From NCBI GenBank assembly GCA_013140935.1, contig JABFSD010000975.1, positions 1-5,156 of the forward strand: a stretch of DNA of 5,156 nt, read 5' to 3'. Made by a program: the position numbers and the translations under genes. Origin of the DNA: Acidobacteriota bacterium. GTDB taxonomy: Bacteria > Acidobacteriota > Blastocatellia > RBC074. Positions 1 to 5,156 of this stretch are shown in pieces; position 1 is the first letter of the stretch, and every line of letters begins with the position of its first letter. The notes beneath the pieces are model-generated. The model worked only from the letters and a program-made list of their open reading frames with translations. It did not search any database and was not told the DNA's origin.

Positions 1-202
1 CGTCATACGCGAGCAACAAACCGATCTCTTGCCAGCTTGTATTTGCGTCGAGCAGAAGTGCAATGCGTTCGCGCGCCGTGAGCTTGCCTTGCTGATGTTG
101 CTTTTCGATCTTGTCTGCGCCGCCGCCTTGTTCGATGCGCGCGTTGAGTTCGCGCAGTTCACGCACGAGCGTAGCCAGTCGGTTGTCGTTTGTTTTGCTC
201 AT
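1..202 (-). CDS. Acyl-CoA carboxylase carboxyltransferase (beta) subunit, N-terminal fragment
   Basis: Partial gene: 67 residues from an ATG at 202, then cut by the left edge of the window. The fragment shows an N-terminal helical stretch (LVRELRELNARIEQGGG, residues 12-28), then the signature KIEKQHQQGKLTARERI followed by ALLLD (residues 31-52). This is characteristic of propionyl-CoA/methylcrotonyl-CoA carboxylase beta chains and methylmalonyl-CoA decarboxylase alpha chains. Family members are about 510-540 aa and move carboxyl from carboxybiotin to an acyl-CoA in the cytoplasm. The acyl-CoA substrate cannot be told from this piece, because the acyl-CoA-binding crotonase-like core lies outside the window. 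The start is supported by a GAGG ribosome-binding site 7 nt upstream. The gene lies 237 bp downstream of the epimerase stop, across a repeat-rich gap, so it is probably a separate transcription unit. Family call is firm; exact substrate is unknown. Confidence 0.88.
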   Translation of the reverse strand, partial: MSKTNDNRLATLVRELRELNARIEQGGGADKIEKQHQQGKLTARERIALLLDANTSWQEIGLLLAYD

Positions 203-209
203 CTTGCGT

Positions 210-213
210 CCTC
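210..213 (-). promoter_or_regulatory. Ribosome-binding site of the carboxyltransferase gene
   Basis: GAGG on the minus strand, 7 nt before the ATG at 202. It fixes the start of the carboxyltransferase gene. Confidence 0.6.
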
Positions 214-238
214 AATGCAGTTGGCCTCAAAAATGCAA

Positions 239-274
239 CGGCCTTCCCGCATTCTCACGAAAACAGGAAGGCCG
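239..274 (-). promoter_or_regulatory. Hairpin in the carboxyltransferase leader (possible attenuator or weak terminator)
   Basis: A perfect 9-bp inverted repeat, CGGCCTTCC (239-247) and GGAAGGCCG (266-274), with an 18-nt loop. Read on the minus strand, the stem is followed by TTGCATTTTTG, a short T-rich run, and then by the ribosome-binding site of the carboxyltransferase gene. It could end transcription coming from the polysaccharide genes, or act in the leader of the carboxyltransferase mRNA. The loop is long and the T tract is interrupted, so the function is uncertain. The stem itself is seen directly. Confidence 0.4.
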
Positions 275-288
275 AACAAGTCTTTCAT

Positions 289-314
289 GGTGGCACAAGC
301 TGCCGAGCTTGTGC
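289..314 (+). repeat. REP-like palindrome, left copy
   Basis: 26-bp sequence with a 9-bp stem (GCACAAGCT at 294-302 and AGCTTGTGC at 306-314, overlapping loop GCCG at the centre) preceded by GGTG. It is the perfect reverse complement of 412-437. Confidence 0.7.
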
Positions 315-411
315 TTTCACTCATGCGACACGTTGCTAGAAACGCGACCTTGACGAAATGCGCACCCCTGAGAGGCAACCCGTCTCGCAGTAGTGTTCGC
401 ATCGTGAAGCG

Positions 412-437
412 GCACAAGCTCGGCAGCTTGTGCCACC
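412..437 (-). repeat. REP-like palindrome, right copy
   Basis: Inverted copy of the 289-314 palindrome: stem arms at 412-420 and 425-433, followed by CACC. It sits 2 bp beyond the stop codon of the epimerase gene. As an RNA it would form a strong hairpin at the 3' end of that mRNA, possibly protecting or terminating it. Confidence 0.7.
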
Positions 438-439
438 TT

Positions 440-1393
440 TTACATCCTATCGAGATTGTCTTTGTACCAAGCCATCGTGCGCTTCAGCCCTTCCGGCAAA
501 TGCACGACGGGTTCATAACCAATCAGTTGTTGCGCACGCGTGATGTCGGCCAGCGAATGCCGCACATCGCCCGTACGCATCTCGCGGTATTCGGGCGGCA
601 GGTTCGTACCCAGCGCCTTTTGCATTTCCTCGAGCAAGCCGTTGAGCGTGATGCGGCGACCTACGCCGAGGTTCATCACGTGACCGCTGGCTTGCGGAGC
701 TTCAGCGGCGCGCAGGTTGGCGTCCACTACGTTTTCGACGTAGGTGAAATCGCGCGACTGTTCGCCGTCGCCGTAAATCACCGGTGTCTGTTCGGTCAGC
801 AGCGCCGTAGCGAATTTCGAGATCACGCCCGAATAAGGCGACGAGGGGTCTTGGCGCGGGCCGAAGACGTTAAAGTAACGCAGGCTCACCGTCTCTAAAC
901 CATAAACGCGCGTGAAGACCTGCATATAATATTCGCCGAAAAGTTTCGCGGCGGCGTAAGGCGAGAGCGGGCTGGGCGGCATGTCTTCCTGTTTGGGCAG
1001 CACTTCGGTTTCGCCGTAAGCCGAACTCGACGCGGCATAAACGACGCGCTTGACGCCTGCTTCTTTCGCCGCCATCAGCACGTTGAAAGTGCCTTGCACG
1101 TTCGCATCGTGATTGAGTTGCGGGTCGGCCACCGAACGCGGGACGGAAGGAATCGCGGCTTCGTGAAAGACGATGTTGACGCCCGTCATCGCGGCGCGCG
1201 TTTGTTCAAGGTCGCGGATGTCGCCTTCGATGAATTCGATTTTGTCTATGAGATGTTCGAGGTTTTTGCGATGGCCGGTTAGCAAATTGTCTAACACGCG
1301 CACGCGGTCGCCGCGTTTCACCAACGCCTCTGTGATATGCGAGCCGATGAAACCCGCGCCGCCGGTCACCAGATACAGCTTCTTCTCCGACAC
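440..1393 (-). CDS. NAD-dependent epimerase, WbpP-like UDP-N-acetylhexosamine 4-epimerase
   Basis: A complete 317-aa extended short-chain dehydrogenase/reductase. Visible motifs are the Rossmann glycine loop GGAGFIG (11-17), Asp35 in VLDNL for the NAD ribose, EGDIRD (56-61), the catalytic serines in ASSSAYG (121-127) and the YxxxK pair Tyr146/Lys150. The blocks SVPRSVADP (83-91), RYFNVFGPRQDP (172-183), GDGEQSRDF (208-216) and GDVRHSLADI (275-284) resemble WbpP/TviC, which interconvert UDP-GlcNAc and UDP-GalNAc (or their uronic acids). Ser280 falls where E. coli GalE has the bulky Tyr299, so N-acetylated sugars should fit; this is inferred. The start is GTG, backed by GGAG 8 nt upstream (1402-1405). 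The gene follows the glycosyltransferase by 30 bp, so the two likely form an operon making a cytoplasmic nucleotide-sugar precursor for surface polysaccharide. A dTDP-glucose dehydratase or plain UDP-Glc/Gal epimerase is less likely. Confidence 0.9.
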   Translation of the reverse strand: MSEKKLYLVTGGAGFIGSHITEALVKRGDRVRVLDNLLTGHRKNLEHLIDKIEFIEGDIRDLEQTRAAMTGVNIVFHEAAIPSVPRSVADPQLNHDANVQGTFNVLMAAKEAGVKRVVYAASSSAYGETEVLPKQEDMPPSPLSPYAAAKLFGEYYMQVFTRVYGLETVSLRYFNVFGPRQDPSSPYSGVISKFATALLTEQTPVIYGDGEQSRDFTYVENVVDANLRAAEAPQASGHVMNLGVGRRITLNGLLEEMQKALGTNLPPEYREMRTGDVRHSLADITRAQQLIGYEPVVHLPEGLKRTMAWYKDNLDRM

Positions 1394-1423
1394 AGTTAAT
1401 TCTCCAGTTGATGTGGTGGGGAC

Positions 1424-2728
1424 TTATTCGATTTCTACGTTAATCGTTTGCGAAGTGGGGCGGGGCGTCGTCTTCCAGGTTTCAGACGTAACCGCCTGAT
1501 GGGGATCAACGATCTTTTCGAGCGCGACGCGATATTGTTGCGTAACGCTGGCGCGCGCGAAATGCGACTCGACGTAAGCGCGTCCTTGGGCCCCCATCGC
1601 CGCCGCTGGTTGCGGTTGCGCCTGCAACGATAAAACCGCCTCGGCCAACGCTTCGGCATTTTCGGGCGGAACGCATACGCCGCAATGCACTTTTTCGGTG
1701 AGCTTCCAGACGTTGCTGCCCGCGTCTACGCTGGCGATGTAAGGGCGTCCGCTCGCCATAATGCTATAGGTCTTGCACGGCACTGAATTTTGCGTCAGCC
1801 CGCGCCGCAACGGAATCAACGCCACATCGCACGAAGCGTAAAGCTCCGGCACCTGCGCTTCGGGAAAGAGCGGCAGAAAGCGTACGCTCGACAAGCTGCG
1901 TCGTCGGGCATCGGCGATCAAATCGCTTTTGCTTGTACCCGCACCGACAATCAAGAACTCAATTTCGCGGCGCGAGCGCAAACGTTCAGCGGCATCCAAC
2001 ACAACCTCTAAGCCTTGCGATAACCCGACGTTGCCGGCGTAAAGCACGACGAACTTGTCTTGCAAGCCATACATCGCCGCCAGGGCATTGCGGCGCGGCA
2101 ACGGACGCAGGCTTTCAATATCCACGAAGTTCGGAATGACTTCGAGCTTGGCGGGCGTCACGCCCTTGCCCAGCAGGTTGTCGCGGAACTCTTCAGAAAT
2201 AACAAAGACCCGGCGGCTGTGGCGATAGATGAAACGTTCGACGCGCTCCCACCAGCGAATCGTCCGCTCGCCTTGCAACATTCCCAAGCGGACTGCCGCT
2301 TCCGGCCAGATGTCCTGCACGTTGTAACAATACGGAATGCCCTTGAGCTTGCCGATCAGCCAGGCCGTCAGCCCAATCGTTAGTGGAGGCGACATCGCAA
2401 AGATTACATCGGGCTTTTCGGCCCACAGCCCCGCCAGCGTAGAAGAAAGATTGAACGAAAGGTAATTCAGCAGCCTCCCCCAGCGGCTGTTTTGCAAGGT
2501 GACATAAAGATAAGTGCGGATGATTTTGACCAGGCCGAGATGGTCGCGCTGAAACCATTTGCCGCGATATTCCGGCCAGACTTCGTCACAGTTGTAATGC
2601 GGGAAAGAGGTGATGACCGTCACGTCGTGTCCTGCCGCCGCCCAATCGTCGCACAAAGCGCGGACGATAGGCCCGTTGCCCTGACACTGATCGGGGGCGT
2701 AATAAAGACTGACGACGAGAATTTTCAT
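1424..2728 (-). CDS. GT4 (GT-B fold) glycosyltransferase, WbuB/WcaI-like
   Basis: A complete 434-aa GT-B enzyme that should move a sugar from a nucleotide donor to a lipid-linked or polysaccharide acceptor at the inner face of the membrane. The N-terminal acceptor domain begins MKILVVSLYYAPD and includes HDVTVIT (residues 34-40), FAMSPPLT (110-117) and NVQDIWPEA (136-144), typical of the WbuB/WcaI group. The C-terminal donor domain has YAGNVG (230-235), FLIVGAG (258-264), VPCK (316-319) and IMASGRP (323-329). A polar tail after about residue 405 looks disordered. The Glu usual just before IMASGRP in GT4 enzymes is Ser322 here. The ATG at 2728 was preferred to an in-frame TTG two codons upstream because the protein then starts at the conserved MKIL strand; no good Shine-Dalgarno is seen for either. 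It lies 68 bp after the toxin gene and 30 bp before the epimerase. Donor and acceptor are unknown. Confidence 0.88.
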   Translation of the reverse strand: MKILVVSLYYAPDQCQGNGPIVRALCDDWAAAGHDVTVITSFPHYNCDEVWPEYRGKWFQRDHLGLVKIIRTYLYVTLQNSRWGRLLNYLSFNLSSTLAGLWAEKPDVIFAMSPPLTIGLTAWLIGKLKGIPYCYNVQDIWPEAAVRLGMLQGERTIRWWERVERFIYRHSRRVFVISEEFRDNLLGKGVTPAKLEVIPNFVDIESLRPLPRRNALAAMYGLQDKFVVLYAGNVGLSQGLEVVLDAAERLRSRREIEFLIVGAGTSKSDLIADARRRSLSSVRFLPLFPEAQVPELYASCDVALIPLRRGLTQNSVPCKTYSIMASGRPYIASVDAGSNVWKLTEKVHCGVCVPPENAEALAEAVLSLQAQPQPAAAMGAQGRAYVESHFARASVTQQYRVALEKIVDPHQAVTSETWKTTPRPTSQTINVEIE

Positions 2729-2796
2729 ACGCAAACAATAATCACAGAAACCGTCTTGTGAGTCGCTGAAAAATGAGCTGTTGGCAGATTCGGAGC

Positions 2797-3231
2797 TTAA
2801 CTCAGTGTTGCATACTTAATTTTATCAACATGGATAAACCCTGGCTCGAGATGATCGAAATCTTTATCAGTAGTGACTAACCGCGCATCTGCCACAAAAG
2901 TTACTGCCGCAATCCAGAGGTCGTTTTTGCCCATCTTGATGCCGCGCGCCTGAGCATAGGCATCCAGCATCGCGTAAGCTTTCATCACTTCGGCGTCTTC
3001 AATCGTCAATCGCCCTAAATGCGCGAGGGCAAATTCCATTTGATTCAGCTTATGCTTTCCCCAACTGAACTGAAGCGCCAGCGAGCGCAGTTCGCCTTCC
3101 GTCACAGAGCAAAAACGCGGTTGGGGGTCGTAAGAGAACGGTTGGTAGCGCGCTCTGATTTGTTGCCCCGTCGCGTCGTCGCGTACCAAATGAACCAAAA
3201 TGTTCGTATCGAAAAGATAGAGTTCAGACAT
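2797..3231 (-). CDS. vapC: PIN-domain ribonuclease toxin, VapC family
   Basis: A complete 144-aa protein, normal VapC size. From the ATG at 3231, the four acidic positions of a PIN active site are visible: Asp8 (LFDTNILVH), Glu45 (SVTEGEL), Asp104 (GKNDLWIAA) and Asp122 (VTTDKDFDHL). PIN toxins are Mg/Mn-dependent endoribonucleases; VapC types usually cleave tRNAs or the rRNA sarcin-ricin loop. The ATG shares its A with the antitoxin stop codon (TGATG), so translation is probably coupled. That choice also discards an in-frame TTG one codon upstream. The gene directly follows its antitoxin, the usual order. The symbol denotes the family only; the RNA target cannot be read from the sequence. 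Nothing suggests the gene is inactive. Confidence 0.9.
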   Translation of the reverse strand: MSELYLFDTNILVHLVRDDATGQQIRARYQPFSYDPQPRFCSVTEGELRSLALQFSWGKHKLNQMEFALAHLGRLTIEDAEVMKAYAMLDAYAQARGIKMGKNDLWIAAVTFVADARLVTTDKDFDHLEPGFIHVDKIKYATLS

Positions 3232-3605
3232 CAACTCAACTCTTGCAAAGCGGCGATAACCTCTTCGTCGGTTTCGTCTCCTCTGATGACCGGCATTACC
3301 TCAAAAACGGAGACACCCGGCGGAAGCTGGATTTTCGGCTGACTTTGTTGAATCGCCCTTTCTCTCGCTTCGCGTTTTTGCTCAATCGTGCGGTTAGTCA
3401 GACTGGCGATCATGCGGTTCAGCGCGTCAGGGTCGTAATCTTCACCATTCCCATTTGAGTCAATCCCGTTTGACGGTTCCAGCGACAGCGGAAGCTCCCA
3501 ATCCTTTTGCACCAATGACAAGAAATAGGCATTTAAGTCGAGCCCTTTCTTTGCGGCTGTCGCAAGAACTCGCTTTTCCACTTCTGGAGAAAACGTAACA
3601 ATCAT
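3231..3605 (-). CDS. Antitoxin partner of the PIN toxin
   Basis: A complete 124-aa protein whose job is inferred mainly from its place directly upstream of, and overlapping by 1 nt, the PIN toxin gene. The N-terminus (MIVTFSPEVEKRVLATAAKKGLDLNAYFLSLVQKDW in outline, residues 1-36) reads as a beta strand followed by two helices, like small ribbon-helix-helix type antitoxins. A polar, Asn/Asp/Gly-rich linker (about 48-60) follows, then a charged helix (about 67-86) and an acidic C-terminal segment ending DETDEEVIAALQELS. Such C-terminal tails usually wrap and block the toxin. It is longer than the 70-90 aa typical of VapB antitoxins. The ATG at 3605 is preferred over an upstream in-frame GTG (3614), because the AGGAGG at 3614-3619 is spaced 8 nt from the ATG and overlaps the GTG. 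No clear promoter is visible in the 31 bp between it and the tRNA terminator. I do not recognise a named family with confidence. Confidence 0.75.
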   Translation of the reverse strand: MIVTFSPEVEKRVLATAAKKGLDLNAYFLSLVQKDWELPLSLEPSNGIDSNGNGEDYDPDALNRMIASLTNRTIEQKREARERAIQQSQPKIQLPPGVSVFEVMPVIRGDETDEEVIAALQELS

Positions 3606-3613
3606 TAGCTTCA

Positions 3614-3619
3614 CCTCCT
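3614..3619 (-). promoter_or_regulatory. Consensus ribosome-binding site of the antitoxin gene
   Basis: AGGAGG on the minus strand, 8 nt upstream of the ATG at 3605. It is the strongest Shine-Dalgarno in the window and rules out the overlapping GTG at 3612-3614 as the start. Strong antitoxin translation with a coupled toxin downstream fits toxin-antitoxin stoichiometry. Confidence 0.75.
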
Positions 3620-3636
3620 AATCAGCAAAGAGGGCG

Positions 3637-3668
3637 AAAGATAAGAAAAGGGCAGCGCCGTGCTGCCC
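3637..3668 (-). terminator. Intrinsic terminator of the tRNA-Glu gene
   Basis: On the minus strand, GGGCAGC (3668-3662), a 5-nt loop and GCTGCCC (3656-3650) form a perfect 7-bp GC-rich stem. It is followed at once by TTTTCTTATCTTT (3649-3637). It starts 26 nt after the end of the tRNA, so it should end the tRNA transcript and insulate the antitoxin gene that begins at 3605. Confidence 0.85.
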
Positions 3669-3694
3669 TCCGCTCTATTTACTGGTCTCAACCA

Positions 3695-3768
<74 letters not shown>

Positions 3769-3784
3769 AAAGAACTGCCGTGAA

Positions 3785-3810
3785 AGCGCGCGGTTTATAG
3801 CACGCGCGCT
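3785..3810 (-). terminator. GC-rich hairpin around the tRNA -10 box (possible terminator of the dehydratase gene)
   Basis: Perfect 8-bp inverted repeat, AGCGCGCG (3785-3792) and CGCGCGCT (3803-3810), with a 10-nt loop containing the tRNA promoter -10 box. On the minus strand it starts 30 nt after the dehydratase stop codon and is followed by only TTTC, so any intrinsic termination would be weak. It could equally be a DNA-level palindrome at the tRNA promoter. Confidence 0.4.
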
Positions 3811-3823
3811 AAATTACTGACAA
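3794..3823 (-). promoter_or_regulatory. Sigma70-type promoter of the tRNA-Glu gene
   Basis: On the minus strand, -35 TTGTCA (3823-3818) and -10 TATAAA (3799-3794) are separated by 18 bp, each one mismatch from consensus. Transcription should begin near 3787, about 20 nt before the mature tRNA 5' end at 3768. The discriminator just after the -10 is CCGCGCGC, the GC-rich kind linked in many bacteria to growth-rate and ppGpp control of stable RNA. Confidence 0.7.
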
Positions 3824-3840
3824 GCAAAGCTGATTAACAC

Positions 3841-5156
3841 TCAAGCCGCTGCGGCTCGCGCTTGGGGCGAACGTGAAGCCTGCGCAGTCCGTGCGCTATA
3901 AAGCCGCGTCAATAAATCGTAAAGCACCATCTCCTGCGCCCGCTGCGCCGAACGCAAAATGCGATTGACGTGCATGTGCAAATAACTCAGCACGAGTTCC
4001 GTCAGCGGCTGCGTCAGGCGTTGTTCGCGTTCGGCAGCTTGCAACTGCGCAATTACCGGAGCCAGTTGCGCAGAACGTTGCGCAAAAACGGCGAGGCCTT
4101 GCGCCAGCGCATGTCCCGCGTGCGCTGCCGGATCGAACAAACGTTCAAGGCTCTTGCGCTCGGTGCGATAACGTTCGCTGAGTTGTGCGTGCAAGTGATC
4201 ATTGGCGTGAAATTCGGCGAGAAAACCCGCACGTCCTTTTTTCACAACCTCGAGCTTTGCCGCCAAATCGAAGCCGAAATCATTCAACAGCCGATCCATG
4301 CCATAAAGCGCCAAGCGCCAGCGTTCATCCATTCCGGCGTCGCCGGTGGAAAGGCGCGCAACGATTTCAGCGACGGCTACGCTGTCGGCATAAAACAGTT
4401 GTTCCGCCAACGTTACGCCAACCTCGCCGCCGTAACGTTCCACTTCCCTTTCGTAAGTATCCAACTGCACGCGCCACACGCGCCCGTCCGACAACAACGG
4501 CTCAAGCGCGGCTTGCAACTGCGGCCACGCTTCGGTCAGCAAGCGCGTCGCGTCGCCCTCGAACCGCACGCGCAAATGATGATCGCTGTCGCTGTATCGC
4601 AAAAAGAACCATTGCCGCGCCGCACCCGATGCGACGATTTCGCGCGCCGCCGGCAACACGGCTTCGCGCAACACCTGATCCGCCGTCGCCGCGCCGCAAT
4701 AGAGTTTTGCATAAAGCCACTCGGAGCCGGGCGCAAAGCGACGGGGAGATGGAGAGATGGTGAGATGGTGAGACGGTGAGACGGTGAGAGGCTGAACCGT
4801 CTCTCTGTCTCTCCGTCTCTCCGTCTCTCCATCTCTCTGTCGCACAAAGGGTACGATCAACTCATGCGTAAACGCGCCTTCCGTGCCGCGCGCAATGAGT
4901 TGTTCGGGCGCAGGCCAGAGTTCGCGCAACGTAGCACCCGCGCGCTCTTTGACGATGTGGACGAAAGATTCGACGCTCAGCACGTTGTCTAAATCCACCG
5001 GCAGCGTATTGTCGCCATCAGCCAGCACAACGTAACGCGGCAGCTTGCGTTCAGCGCGCAAGCCTTGCACGGCAGCGAATCGGTCGGCGGATTCGTTGAG
5101 GGTTTTGAGTTCGTCGCGGCTGACCAGCCAGCGCGCTTGCGACAAGACCAAACGAC
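3841..5156 (-). CDS. Class I lanthipeptide (LanB-type) dehydratase, C-terminal part with SpaB_C elimination domain
   Basis: The 5' end lies beyond the right edge: the frame stays open to 5156, and the first possible start inside (TTG at 5151) falls mid-domain. Residues are counted from 5151. Residues 1 to about 80 are the end of the Lant_dehydr_N glutamylation domain (ARWLVSRDEL, then KLPRYVVLADGDNTLPVDLDN at about 36-56). Residues 105-138 are a low-complexity linker encoded by octamer repeats. From Trp145 to about 418 is a SpaB_C/thiopeptide-type elimination domain, with FLRYSDSDHHLRVRF (183-197), DTYEREVERYGG (231-242) and LHMHVNRI (391-398), the conserved Arg/His-rich blocks of that family. 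LanB enzymes glutamylate Ser/Thr of a precursor peptide using Glu-tRNA, then eliminate glutamate to leave Dha/Dhb. Full-length LanBs are about 1000 aa; roughly 440 are seen here. No precursor peptide or cyclase is in the window, so the product class (lanthipeptide, thiopeptide-like or other) is open. Confidence 0.87.
   Translation of the reverse strand, partial: RLVLSQARWLVSRDELKTLNESADRFAAVQGLRAERKLPRYVVLADGDNTLPVDLDNVLSVESFVHIVKERAGATLRELWPAPEQLIARGTEGAFTHELIVPFVRQRDGETERRRDRETVQPLTVSPSHHLTISPSPRRFAPGSEWLYAKLYCGAATADQVLREAVLPAAREIVASGAARQWFFLRYSDSDHHLRVRFEGDATRLLTEAWPQLQAALEPLLSDGRVWRVQLDTYEREVERYGGEVGVTLAEQLFYADSVAVAEIVARLSTGDAGMDERWRLALYGMDRLLNDFGFDLAAKLEVVKKGRAGFLAEFHANDHLHAQLSERYRTERKSLERLFDPAAHAGHALAQGLAVFAQRSAQLAPVIAQLQAAEREQRLTQPLTELVLSYLHMHVNRILRSAQRAQEMVLYDLLTRLYSARTAQASRSPQARAAAA
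4745..4838. repeat. Inverted pair of 8-bp tandem repeat arrays inside the dehydratase gene
   Basis: Left array, 4745-4792: six tandem octamers on the plus strand (GGAGATGG, AGAGATGG, TGAGATGG, TGAGACGG twice, TGAGAGGC). Right array, 4799-4838: five octamers of roughly the opposite strand (GTCTCTCT, GTCTCTCC three times, ATCTCTCT). The arms pair with about one mismatch per octamer and can form a long imperfect hairpin with a 6-nt centre. The array lies wholly within the reading frame and encodes residues 105-136 (numbered from 5151), first a charged part (RDGETERRRDRE) and then a Ser/Pro/His part. It falls exactly between the two enzyme domains. Because 8 is not a multiple of 3, gain or loss of one unit breaks the frame. 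Confidence 0.85.

Larger units (their letters stand above)
289..437. repeat. REPIN-like element: two inverted palindromic repeats around a ~97-bp spacer
   Basis: Positions 289-314 and 412-437 are exact reverse complements over 26 bp. Each copy is itself a palindrome with 9-bp arms GCACAAGCT and AGCTTGTGC around a 4-nt centre. Similarity continues imperfectly inward: TTTCAC..ATGCGA after the left copy matches CTTCAC.ATGCGA read inward from the right copy. The whole 149-bp unit could therefore fold into one long hairpin. Two inverted REP palindromes make the arrangement called a REPIN, which is usually mobilised in trans by a RAYT (TnpA-REP) transposase; none is present in the window. The right copy ends 2 bp after the epimerase stop codon, a typical REP position. 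There is no clear target-site duplication. Calling it a REP/REPIN is inference from structure. Confidence 0.65.

Noticed and set aside
199..417. Minus-strand small frame of up to 72 codons whose stop overlaps the carboxyltransferase ATG (ATGA)
   Set aside because: The stop/start overlap is suggestive, but the frame runs through the REP element and the leader hairpin, its first codon (TTG) lies inside the palindrome, and the peptide shows no known motif. Not supported as a gene.
29..898. Long open frame on the plus strand (289 codons)
   Set aside because: It lies antisense over the epimerase and the carboxyltransferase start. The protein shows no recognisable motif and crosses the REP pair; it is a by-product of GC-rich codon use on the other strand.
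4409..4439. Perfect 9-bp inverted repeat AACGTTACG / CGTAACGTT in the dehydratase gene
   Set aside because: It lies within a well-conserved coding domain with a 13-nt loop, no T tract and no promoter or array nearby; best explained by chance.
3970..4779. Plus-strand open frame of 269 codons
   Set aside because: Antisense to the well-supported dehydratase domain, with no family motif of its own.
4745..4838. CRISPR array
   Set aside because: Units are 8 bp, directly tandem and without unique spacers; this is a minisatellite, not a CRISPR.

Overview
The window is bacterial, with a GC content that looks to be in the mid-50s percent. All protein genes and the one tRNA gene read on the minus strand, so transcription runs from the right edge to the left edge. 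The mix of a class I lanthipeptide-type dehydratase, a polysaccharide epimerase/glycosyltransferase pair, REP-like palindromes and octamer repeats fits an environmental genome such as Acidobacteriota (Blastocatellia). That placement is an impression from pattern memory, not a demonstrated result.

Layout in transcription order. (1) 5156-3841: the 3' part of a LanB-type dehydratase. It holds the end of the glutamylation (Lant_dehydr_N) domain, an unusual low-complexity linker made of two inverted 8-bp repeat arrays, and a complete SpaB_C-type glutamate-elimination domain. (2) 3823-3637: a tRNA-Glu(CTC) gene with its own sigma70-like promoter, a GC-rich hairpin wrapped around the -10 box, and a strong intrinsic terminator. 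(3) 3605-2797: a type II toxin-antitoxin pair, with a 124-aa antitoxin and a 144-aa PIN-domain (VapC-type) toxin joined by a TGATG stop/start overlap. (4) 2728-440: a two-gene surface-polysaccharide cassette, a GT4-type glycosyltransferase followed 30 bp later by a UDP-N-acetylhexosamine 4-epimerase (WbpP-like). (5) 437-289: a perfect 26-bp inverted repeat pair (REPIN-like). (6) 202-1: the N-terminus of a biotin-dependent acyl-CoA carboxylase carboxyltransferase (PccB/AccD5 type), cut by the left edge.

The most interesting juxtaposition is the tRNA-Glu gene directly downstream of a LanB gene. LanB enzymes spend glutamyl-tRNA-Glu to activate Ser/Thr residues in peptides, and this tRNA carries U72 and A73, the acceptor-end bases reported as important for the LanB enzyme MibB. 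Whether this is a dedicated substrate or coincidence cannot be settled from the window. The second notable feature is the octamer repeat array inside the LanB reading frame. Its unit length is not a multiple of three, so slippage would switch the elimination domain on or off.
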